60,138 bases of DNA, from positions 1-60,138 of the forward strand of contig VGTL01000008.1 of the NCBI GenBank assembly GCA_016874675.1. The letters run 5' to 3'. A program made the position numbers and the translations under genes. Below the pieces are notes generated by a model, which saw only the letters and a program-made list of their open reading frames with translations, was not told where the DNA came from and did not search any database. The stretch is from Methanobacteriota archaeon (GTDB lineage: Archaea > Thermoplasmatota > DTKX01 > VGTL01). Below are positions 35,456 through 42,855 of the stretch, in pieces (position 1 is the stretch's first letter; every line of letters begins with the position of its first letter).

Positions 35456-37465
35456 CTATCCTTTCCGGAAAAAGCCCCTTACCTTGCCGACAAGTTCCTC
35501 GACATCTCCGATCATCCCGGGCCGCATCTCGGGCGGCAGGAACGATGAATACCGCGGCCCCGCGAACCTTTCGTCCAGCAGGACGATGACGCCCCGGTCC
35601 TTTTCGGAACGGATGAGCCGCCCGGCGCTCTGGACGACCTTGTTCATCGCCGGGGCGATGTAGCCGTACAGGTTCCCGGCCCCCTCGCCGAACCGCGCCG
35701 AGAAATGGCCCATCAGGGCCCTCACCTCCAGGTTGGGCGGCGCAAGGGGCATTCCGGCCACGGCGATGATCGACAGTATGTTCCCCTCGTAATCGATGCC
35801 CTCGCTGAGGCCGCCACCCTGCACCGCGAGCAGAAGCTGGCCCCCTTTCGGGTCGTGCAGCCTTTCAACTATTCCGGCACGGTCCCGCTTGCCCATCGAC
35901 CGGGACTCGACGACGATGTCCCTGCCCCGTATCCCCGCTCCCATCCGGGAGGCGACCTCCTCCAGGAACCTGTAGGACGTGAAGAACGCCGCCACATTGC
36001 CCCTGACCGCCAGGGAAAGCGCCGTGATGGCGGCGGCATACCGGCCGTACATGGCCGCGTCCCGGCGGGTGTACTGCGTCGTGAGCCCGCCAAGGCCCAG
36101 GACGAGCCGGTTCTCCCTGGGAAAGGGCGATTCGTAGATTCTCTCGACCCTCCGTTCGGGGGGCACTCCCAGCATGTCGGCGTACATCCCGGGCGGGACC
36201 AGCGTCCCGGACATGAGCACCGCCGCCCCCACCTCGGCTAAGACCGGCCCGGCGGCGGTCTCGGCCTCGAGATATGCGATCCGGAGCGCCCAGGAGCCGT
36301 CCTCGTTTTTGGAAAATATCCGCGCCACGCCGGAGCCGCCCGACCTCCAGGCGTCCAAAAAATCCCCAAGCTCCATCGCGAACGACCGCTCGGCGCCCGA
36401 CTTCAGCACGCCCTCGCCCGTTTCCCGGAGCCAGGAGACATACCGGTCCATATCGTCCTTCTGGCCCAGGACCTCCGAAAAGGCGCTTTCAAGCACATCC
36501 TCGAGCGCATCCTTCCCGACGTATTCCTCGGCGCCCGGGAGAAGCTTCGAGGCGCGCCCGTCCAGCCAGCGCCTGAGCGCCTTCGTGTAGCGCGCCCCGC
36601 GGGCGCTCTTGCCGCCGATCTCCACCATCGCCTGCTCCAGCTCGTACGAGGTCCTCCTCAGGCTGAGATTCGACCGTATCCTGTCCGGCAGGTTGTGGGA
36701 TTCATCGACGACGAGCAGCACCCCGGAAAGGCCCTTGCCCGCTTCGGCGAGAATGGGCCCCGCTATGCCATCGAAGATGTAGTTGTAGTCGCACACCACG
36801 ACATTGGCGTCGCCCATCGCCTCCTGGGCCGCCTTGTGGGGGCAGAAGCCGGCGCGAACGCAAGCCCTCTGCAATTCGTGGACGTGCATTATCCGCTTGA
36901 ATATCAATCCCGCGGCCTCGCCGGCCGGACGCTGCTCGTAGGGGCACGATCGGCTCTTGGTCCGGGCCTTGCACATCTCGCGAAAGGCGTAGGCGGGCTG
37001 GGCCGAGGCGGTGTCGGGGCACATGGACTGCCTGGATATGATGTCGACGGCCCTGATGCGCCGTCCGGAGAATCGCTCGACCGTCCGGAGCGTGTCGATC
37101 ACTATGGTGTGCTGGCTCTGTTTCGAGGTCACGAAGAATACGACCCTGTCGCCGCCAAGGGCGTCCTCGAGCATGGCGGAGAGCGTCGCGACGGTCTTTC
37201 CTATCCCGGTCGGCGCCTGTGCCAGGAGCACCTTGCCGCTGGCGACGGCCTGCCGGATGTCCTCCATGAACTCGCGCTGGCCGCCACGTATCCTGTCGTA
37301 CGGGAAGAACGGGAAGTCCGGGTGGCGCGTCGACCCGGAGGCGCTGGCGGCCGACCGGGCGGTCCGGGCCTCGTAGCCGCACCGGCGGCAACGCAGGATC
37401 CTCTCGCCGCCTCGGGAGCTTCGCCCAAGCAGGGCGCTGCATTGGGGGCAGAAGGCTTCGGGCAT
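35456..37465 (-). CDS. XPD/Rad3-like iron-sulfur DNA helicase with N-terminal zinc ribbon
   Basis: Product of 669 residues, ATG 37465. Residues 1-30 hold a zinc ribbon (C6, C9, C26, C29: CPQCSALL and CRRCGYEA). Walker A is QAPTGIGKT (about 82-90); the Walker B box is VVDESHNL (about 252), as in superfamily 2 XPD/DinG helicases. Between them lie spaced cysteines (SMCPDT, EMCKAR, RSCPYE, GFCPHK) of the 4Fe-4S domain that splits duplex DNA. Late motifs include MSGTLVPPGMYADML and KVVQSAGRLIRSEKDRGV. It unwinds DNA 5' to 3' in repair, or in DinG-like roles at R-loops. It is enclosed by the two hairpin-array repeats in direct orientation. Confidence 0.9.
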   Translation of the reverse strand: MPEAFCPQCSALLGRSSRGGERILRCRRCGYEARTARSAASASGSTRHPDFPFFPYDRIRGGQREFMEDIRQAVASGKVLLAQAPTGIGKTVATLSAMLEDALGGDRVVFFVTSKQSQHTIVIDTLRTVERFSGRRIRAVDIISRQSMCPDTASAQPAYAFREMCKARTKSRSCPYEQRPAGEAAGLIFKRIMHVHELQRACVRAGFCPHKAAQEAMGDANVVVCDYNYIFDGIAGPILAEAGKGLSGVLLVVDESHNLPDRIRSNLSLRRTSYELEQAMVEIGGKSARGARYTKALRRWLDGRASKLLPGAEEYVGKDALEDVLESAFSEVLGQKDDMDRYVSWLRETGEGVLKSGAERSFAMELGDFLDAWRSGGSGVARIFSKNEDGSWALRIAYLEAETAAGPVLAEVGAAVLMSGTLVPPGMYADMLGVPPERRVERIYESPFPRENRLVLGLGGLTTQYTRRDAAMYGRYAAAITALSLAVRGNVAAFFTSYRFLEEVASRMGAGIRGRDIVVESRSMGKRDRAGIVERLHDPKGGQLLLAVQGGGLSEGIDYEGNILSIIAVAGMPLAPPNLEVRALMGHFSARFGEGAGNLYGYIAPAMNKVVQSAGRLIRSEKDRGVIVLLDERFAGPRYSSFLPPEMRPGMIGDVEELVGKVRGFFRKG

Positions 37466-37549
37466 GTTGCGGCCGCTGATACGCCGGCATGTTGAAATGA
37501 ATTTCGGCCGGGACCGTGGACCCGTATCGTGGACCTCCCTCGGGAATGT

Positions 37550-37725
37550 CATTGGACGGCCCTTGTTCATGGGGATAACTATAGATCTCAGCGGGCATGA
37601 CGCTCTTGACCGGTTCTCCGCAGCTTTGAGAAGTGCGGCCTGGGATTTGGGGGTGGCTGGCGGATGAACGCGCTAGCCGGCGCCGGGGCGCCGGCACCGG
37701 CTCGCTTCGAGCCGCCCGCAAAGCA
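37550..37725 (+). repeat. Hairpin-array repeat, copy B, left part (gene 3' end fragment and first hairpin)
   Basis: About 175 bases similar to 34932-35110. Bases 37550-37667 still encode RPLFMGITIDLSGHDALD and the rest of the conserved C-terminus up to TGA, but upstream the frame runs antisense into the helicase gene, so it is a 3' fragment. Hairpin GCCGGCGC/GCGCCGGC lies at 37676-37695. The similarity stops exactly at 37725, where the group II intron begins. Confidence 0.8.
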
Positions 37726-37799
37726 GTAGAGTAAAGGAATGGCCTTGCGGCCATTCCCTCCTCATCGAACCGTACGTACCCATTTCGAGTATACGGCTC
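37726..37799 (-). ncRNA. Group II intron domains V and VI
   Basis: Domain V pairs GAGCCGTATAC with GTACGTACGGTTC around a GAAA-containing loop. Domain VI pairs GAGGAGGGAATGGCC with GGCCATTCC-TTT-A-CTC, leaving a single bulged A at 37732 as branch point, then CTCTAC to the splice site. The reverse transcriptase reading frame overlaps domain V and stops at 37762, so domain V bases also code for the last residues (KWVRTVR). Confidence 0.9.
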
Positions 37800-39006
37800 T
37801 CGTCCGGCGTTCCCCATTGCAGGTGGCAGGTTTCTGGGTCCTGAGCGAAACGAGCGAAACGAGATATTCCTCCTCTGGGAGACAACGGGTGATGACACGC
37901 CTGCTCCGCCGTTGGGCCTTGTAGCTCCTTACGCGAGCCCGCGTCCAGCGGTCAAGCAATATAAATGGCTTGACTACGGTCATGTACCCAAAATATCGTC
38001 CCCAGCCACGGATGACAGGATTGATGCCTTCTATGACCATTCGTGCGTTCCTTGGTTGGCATCTCCGGGTCCCGCGTCGTATCGAGTTCTTGTATCTGTC
38101 GATGGCTTTCTTGCTCGGCGCCATTTCGCCCTTGGTGAAGAGGAAGCCAAGAAACTCCCCATAGCACCCATCAGCATTGAAAATCCGGGTCTTCCTCGGG
38201 CTCAATCCCAGCTTCAGTTCCTCGCCAAGGATTCTTTCCGCCGTGCTCAGCGCGTTTTCCGCTTCCTGCCTGCTCTTGCAGAATATCAGGAAATCGTCCG
38301 CGTATCTCAACAGAAGGTATCCTTCCTCGCCCATCCTCCGGTCGAAGTGATTGAGGTAGATGTTCGCCAGCAACGGGGAGATGACGCCGCCCTGCGGCGT
38401 TCCCTCCTCCGTCGCCTCGTAATCCCCATCGGCCATCACTCCGCACTTCAGAAAGGCTTCCAGCAGGTCGAGAACCCTTCCGTCGGCGACTTTCTCCCGT
38501 ACAAGGTCCATCATTATATCGTGGTCCACATGGTCGAAAAATCCCTGTATATCCGCATCGACGAGCCAGTGATAGCCTCTTCCCAGATAGCCCCGGACCT
38601 TTCGCATTGCCTGGTGCGCGTCTTTCCCGGCCCGATACCCGTGGCTCCCTTCGAGGAATATCTCCTCGAATATCGGCTCCAGGATGTCCTTCAGCACTTG
38701 CTGCACCACGCGGTCCTTGACCGTCGGAATCCCCAAGGGTCGCTGTCGCCCGTCCGGCTTGGGAATGTATACCCGTCTGACCGGTTTTGGCCCGTATCGC
38801 CGCTCTTTCAGCAGCCTGCGTATTTCCGCAAGTCCCAGTTCCTTTTGCGCCTCAAAGCCCTCGATGGTCTCCCCGTCGATTCCTCCGGTTCCGTGGTTCG
38901 CCCTGACCTTCTTCCACGCCGCCTCCAAGTTACGCAGGTCCATCAGTTGTCCGCTGAGGGAATGCCACTTGAACTTGTCGTGGTACTTCTCGTTCCATCT
39001 CTTCAT
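37762..39006 (-). CDS. ltrA: Group II intron reverse transcriptase/maturase
   Basis: Product of 414 residues. RT blocks: RRVYIPKPDGRQRPLGIPTV (78-97), LVDADIQGFFDHVDHD (148-163), GTPQGGVISPLLANIYL (202-218) and the catalytic YADD (235-238). The maturase X-domain region follows (FLGFLF, INPVIRGWGRYFGYMTVVK). I see no HNH endonuclease domain, so target priming would rely on existing nicks or replication forks, as in class C introns. The frame is intact from ATG 39006 to TGA 37762 and its end runs through domain V. It promotes splicing of its host RNA and retromobility. Confidence 0.92.
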   Translation of the reverse strand: MKRWNEKYHDKFKWHSLSGQLMDLRNLEAAWKKVRANHGTGGIDGETIEGFEAQKELGLAEIRRLLKERRYGPKPVRRVYIPKPDGRQRPLGIPTVKDRVVQQVLKDILEPIFEEIFLEGSHGYRAGKDAHQAMRKVRGYLGRGYHWLVDADIQGFFDHVDHDIMMDLVREKVADGRVLDLLEAFLKCGVMADGDYEATEEGTPQGGVISPLLANIYLNHFDRRMGEEGYLLLRYADDFLIFCKSRQEAENALSTAERILGEELKLGLSPRKTRIFNADGCYGEFLGFLFTKGEMAPSKKAIDRYKNSIRRGTRRCQPRNARMVIEGINPVIRGWGRYFGYMTVVKPFILLDRWTRARVRSYKAQRRSRRVITRCLPEEEYLVSLVSLRTQKPATCNGERRTRAVYSKWVRTVR

Positions 39007-39686
39007 TCGCTCTCTCCCGTTCCTGCCGGCGTCAGCCTTGGACGGTGTTCCGCTTCGCCGCTCTCCCCAGATGGCGTGTTTGTCCTCATGGCAACTACCC
39101 CGCTGGGTTCTCCTTTCCTTGCGTTATTCCGTTCTTCGGCTTCCGCTCGTTCCAGACCAGGACCCCTTCGCTGGACCGGCTTTTCCCCTCTTACAGTCGC
39201 CCCCTGCGGTCTTTTGGAGCCGCAGGTTCTGCATCTCATCGGCCCGGCCTTCATCGCTACTATGGGTCCATCCGACCCCTGTGGTGGCTTTGCTCCGGTT
39301 TTCCCTTACGGTTATGCCTCGGCTACCTTCGCCCGGGATGCCCCTACCAGGGCGCTTTATTATCTCCGGCCAAAGGACCACGACAGGTCTCCCCCGGTCG
39401 CATCGAAGGGCTTTCGCGACCATCCCGACCGTAATCACCCATCCAGGTTTTATCGCCACTCTAGCTTCCACCGGTAAACGGGGTGTCGCCAGCTGGACGG
39501 GCCACCTCTGGTTCGCTTTCGCTTCGGGCTGGTCACCGATACTCGGGAACTCCGCACCCCGCCTCACGACGGAGCACTTCCCTTTCTCTTCATACGAGAG
39601 TAGCATCGTATGGGGGGATTTGAACCCCGGGTATATTCGTATGTTGCTTATATCCGTTTCTTTCCCTCCCTTGCTTCGGGGCGCGC

Positions 39687-39905
39687 GTTTCCCCGGCGGC
39701 GCACCGCCGGGACTGGTAGGCTTCGAGCCCGGCAAAGCTCCCCAAACAGGCGCTGTGATGGGCAGAGACCGGGCTGCAAACCCCTGCACTGGCACCGTCG
39801 GCGCCTCAACCCGGACCCCGCAACATCGTTCAGTTTCGCCGTCAATCTTTCTTGCCGTGCGCGACCGCAAAGGAGCGCCGTCAGGCGCTCCTTTAGGCGA
39901 GGAAG
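39687..39905 (+). repeat. Hairpin-array repeat, copy B, right part
   Basis: Continues copy B behind the intron: CCCGGCGG/CCGCCGGG (39692-39711) and AAAGGAGCGCC/GGCGCTCCTTT with loop GTCA (39869-39894). Between them is the shared segment GTCAATCTTTC followed by TGCGCGA. A further hairpin (AAGAACCGGT/ACCGGTTCTT, about 39902-39925) lies just beyond and has no counterpart in copy A. Confidence 0.75.
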
Positions 39906-39929
39906 AACCGGTCGCAACCGGTTCTTCCG

Positions 39930-40158
39930 GGGCGAAGGCCGTGCGTTGAGCCCGGCCGGAGCGAGCGCCACGAGGGCTTGATCGGTGGCGCGTCCCGAGA
40001 CGGGGTAACGAAAAACATTCGTACCGATCCAACGCACATTGGACCCATTGAAGATGCCGTCCCTAAAACATCTTCCCCCGAAATGCGGTCTATCTGGACC
40101 AAGAACACCGCTACCTTTGCAATCTGGAGAGAGGCCTATTCTTTACGATACGGCACAA
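39930..40158. other. Intergenic region right of copy B
   Basis: No gene seen. GC content falls at about 40010, which marks the end of the repeat and the start of the AT-richer nuclease-like gene region. Confidence 0.4.
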
Positions 40159-40882
40159 TCATAGGCGACTACTAATATCCGCCTCGATAGCTTCGATAAT
40201 ACCATCGGCCTTTACCCAACATTTTGTTGTTCTGGAATAGATTTCACAATAATTCAAGTCAGCTAACAGCCCATTGGAAACAATAAGGAAGGTATTATCC
40301 GGCAAACCGTCCGTAAATTCCTTGAGATAATCGTCTTTATTAAATGGGGGCAATCGATTCTGATATTTGGTCCATATCATGATAAGGAACGGCAGCCCTG
40401 CTTGAGCACTTTCCGAATGTTGTCTTAGTGCTGTGTAGATGGAATTCCTCAAAGTATTTGGATTATCAGGATTCTCCTTTATCCTGCCATTTTCGAAGGC
40501 CTCGATCTGTTTGCATTCAACAACGATATCATACCGATTTTTCACAATATATTCATTTTTTGGCATTTGTCCTTTAATTCGTCTTACCTCTTTCGATTGT
40601 TGAGCGAGCAAATGCAGCACGGCCGCCTCATGATCCGTTTTCAGCGCAATACCCAGTTTCCGGCCCCGCCGGTAGCCTTCTTGGATGTATCTATCAGCAA
40701 GGGTCCCTTTTACCTTTGAGAGCGACATGTCCCCCGAAGCTTGGATATAAACGCTATCATCAACATCCACAAAATCACGGGGGTGCGGCAAGCAATAGTT
40801 TTCCACGGTGTCGATCGTATCATTCCCTTGCTTGATACTGACCATTGCCAAAGGTGCGCTACCGCAATAATAACAGCACCTA

Positions 40883-42050
40883 GTGCCGCTTCTAGAAAGG
40901 TAGTATATGAATTCTTGCCAAAAAAGCTAGATTATGGGGGCGCCATTCACCAATCATGGTAATCTCAGTACGTCCGATTACAAATGAGGAGGGCAATAAA
41001 CTTCGCAGGATTGTCCGCCACGGGCGTGAACCCGTTGAAGTACGGAGAGCTCAGGTGATTCTGGCATCTGCTCAAGGATTTACCCCACCCAATATCAGCC
41101 CAATTGTAGGGATGAGCGAGGGATACATTCGGGAACTTATCCATAGTTTCAACGAGAGTGGAATGGCGATGCTAAAACCCTCCTGGAAGCCCGGGGGTAA
41201 CTATAAATTCTCCGACAAACAGAAGGAGCGGCTGGTGGCATTGGCCACCAGCCGCCCACAGGACCTCGGATTGCCATTCTCCCAATGGAGCCTGTCCCGT
41301 CTGAGAGAGGCTGCCATGAAACAGGGCATAGTGGATTCAATCTGTATTGAATGGCTTCGCGTTATATTGGACGAGGCCGCCGTAAGCCATCAATCCATCA
41401 AGACTTGGAAGGATAGCAAGGACCCTCAGTTCGAAGAGAAGAGAAAACGGATTGAAGAGCTTACCAGGCAACAATCCAATCCACCGGTAGTTCTCAGCAT
41501 GGATGAAATCGGGCCAGTCAGCCTGACCCCGCATGGAGGCAAAGGATGGTTTTCCGAGAAGCAATCAGACCGAATCCCATCTTTATACAAACGCCTTGGT
41601 GGAACGCGATACGAATATATGTGTCTCAATGTCTTCCATAAACAACTGAGTTTCAGGCAACATAAGTATAAGGGCGGGAAACCCTGGTTGGACTTTCTTA
41701 AACAAGAACGATCCAAACATCCAATTGACCAGGATGTTTACATTATCCAAGATGGGTTAAGCGCTCACTGGACTCCGGAAATAAAGGCCTGGGCGGCTGT
41801 CAGCCGTACGATATTGGTCCCGACAGCCACCCAGGCCAGTTGGATGAATCCGATTGAATGCTACGCTGGTGATATCCAGCGAATGGCCCTTGATGGAACG
41901 AATTTCCATGACTGGATTGAAGTGAAACAGGCCTTTCAAAGGGCGATAACCTATCGGAATAGAGAGCGTCGGGCTTGTGACAACCCGATTTGGGGCTCAT
42001 TGCGTACCGATGGACGAAGTAAGTTTAGACGACCTGTCTGGAAGCGGCAC
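40883..42050 (+). mobile_element. IS630-family insertion sequence
   Basis: Length 1168 nt, flanked by TA at both sides (40881-40882 and 42051-42052), the typical IS630/Tc1 target duplication. Terminal inverted repeats: GTGCCGCTTCTAGA at the left and TCTGGAAGCGGCAC at the right, one mismatch in 14. It contains a single transposase gene and has disrupted a zinc-ribbon gene on the other strand. Confidence 0.9.
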
Positions 42051-42053
42051 TAG
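40956..42053 (+). CDS. IS630-family transposase
   Basis: Product of 365 residues. The N-terminal helix-turn-helix region (VRRAQVILASAQGFTPPNIS, GMSEGYIRELIHSFNESG) binds the ends. The DDE catalytic triad lies in LSMDEIGPVSL, YIIQDGLSAHWT and NPIECYAGDIQR. Length and order match IS630. The reading frame has no visible defect. Its stop codon TAG is not fully inside the element: TA comes from the target duplication and G from the flanking chromosome, so the C-terminus depends on the insertion site. Confidence 0.92.
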   Translation: MVISVRPITNEEGNKLRRIVRHGREPVEVRRAQVILASAQGFTPPNISPIVGMSEGYIRELIHSFNESGMAMLKPSWKPGGNYKFSDKQKERLVALATSRPQDLGLPFSQWSLSRLREAAMKQGIVDSICIEWLRVILDEAAVSHQSIKTWKDSKDPQFEEKRKRIEELTRQQSNPPVVLSMDEIGPVSLTPHGGKGWFSEKQSDRIPSLYKRLGGTRYEYMCLNVFHKQLSFRQHKYKGGKPWLDFLKQERSKHPIDQDVYIIQDGLSAHWTPEIKAWAAVSRTILVPTATQASWMNPIECYAGDIQRMALDGTNFHDWIEVKQAFQRAITYRNRERRACDNPIWGSLRTDGRSKFRRPVWKRH

Positions 42054-42590
42054 GGAGATTGGGAATAAAATTATAAAGAGGGACATGAGGTGTGCCGCAT
42101 TTTATACACGGCTTCGGATTGCTGAAAATCGAGGTGTCCAAAGGAGGGATATTGGGAGGCGTTTTGTCCGCACTGTCACGTGATATCAAAATCCATCTGA
42201 GAAGAATCACCATTTTCAGGCATTTTTTAAGGCAGGCAACCGTCTCGTTGTATCTCTCCAGACATTCGGGGTCTTTTAATGAACAGGAATAGACCTCATC
42301 CAATTTAGAAATCTGTTCCATCCACCACGAATACGGTCTGCCGTCTATCTGGTCATCTGGATTGGGAGGATGCTTGATATGAATATCGATCTTCTTGTTT
42401 CTATCGGGATTTGACATCGCTTCCATCACAGTTAACGAGTACTGGATAATCAAATTATTGTATGACGAAGGGCCAAAAATAAAACCAAATAAAAGAGGAA
42501 CCCTTCCATCGGCTTCCTTTGCATCCGGGTCGTTGTCCAGCTCACCACCTTCGCTGTCGTTGCGGCATGGGAAGATGCCGCTAAACGGAC

Positions 42591-42776
42591 ATGTCCACGC
42601 CCGGACTGGGCGGGAACACCATCCGCGCAGCGGCGGGCGGGGCATTGTCCATTTCTCCCTTCGGGTTCGCGGCGGAGCCTCCGCTTCTGTTCCGATACGG
42701 AGGTGAGCTGATGGACGAAACAGAATATGCGTCGGATACCGAACGGGACGAGGAACTCCACTCGGGTGAGGAATAA
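42591..42776 (+). CDS. Possible small ORF or gene remnant
   Basis: A 61-codon frame from ATG 42591 to TAA 42776. It ends with an acidic stretch (MDETEYASDTERDEELHSG). GGAGGTGAGCTG precedes an internal ATG at about 42711 that would give a 21-residue peptide. GC-rich unlike its surroundings. It may be the tail of a lost gene. No family recognised. Confidence 0.25.
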   Translation: MSTPGLGGNTIRAAAGGALSISPFGFAAEPPLLFRYGGELMDETEYASDTERDEELHSGEE

Positions 42777-42855
42777 AACGCTCTGGGCGAGGAATTCGAC
42801 CTCAATCACATTTCACGGCAATTCAAATCCGAAAGAATTTGAACAACACATTCTC

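Larger units (their letters stand above)
37726..39686 (-). mobile_element. Group II intron inserted in hairpin-array copy B
   Basis: Length 1961 nt. The 5' end is GCGCG (consensus GTGYG) at 39686; the 3' end is CTCTAC at 37726. Removing it joins CGCAAAGCA to GTTTCCCC, exactly the sequence of the empty copy A at 35110/35111. Domain V is at 37767-37799 (GAGCCGTATAC, a GAAA-type loop, GTACGTACGGTTC). Domain VI follows, with a bulged A seven bases from the 3' end. The encoded reverse transcriptase lies inside. The insertion point is 4-5 bases after the second hairpin of the repeat, on the intron's sense strand, which resembles the stem-loop targeting of bacterial class C introns. Confidence 0.93.
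40159..42426 (-). pseudogene. Zinc-ribbon, nuclease-like gene split by the IS630 element
   Basis: The N-terminal part (42426 down to 42051) and the C-terminal part (40882 down to 40159) join in one frame when the element and one TA copy are removed. The join reads KPCIKCGTPHVPLYNFIPNL, then PRCCYYCGSAPLAMVSIKQG, restoring a CxxC...CxxC zinc ribbon across the insertion point. The rebuilt protein has about 365 residues. The C-terminal half has DHEAAVLHLL, then RYDIVVECKQ, an E...D...ExK pattern as in PD-(D/E)xK nucleases. ATG 42426 is about 30 bases after an AT-rich TATA-like stretch; ATG 42417 is an alternative. Probably a restriction-type defence gene knocked out recently, since both halves still read open. 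Confidence 0.8.

Noticed and set aside
39608-39630. tRNA T-arm-like GGGGATTTGAACCCC
   Set aside because: It lies inside the group II intron, no other tRNA arm can be folded around it, and CATACGA/TCGTATG next to it form an intron stem.
34932-39905. Diversity-generating retroelement (reverse transcriptase near two copies of a gene 3' end)
   Set aside because: Differences between the copies are not at adenines, the reverse transcriptase has maturase features and domain V directly behind it, and the intron ends are exact.
37912-39949. Long plus-strand open frames opposite the intron
   Set aside because: They run antisense to the reverse transcriptase and through the intron boundary, so they cannot be genes.
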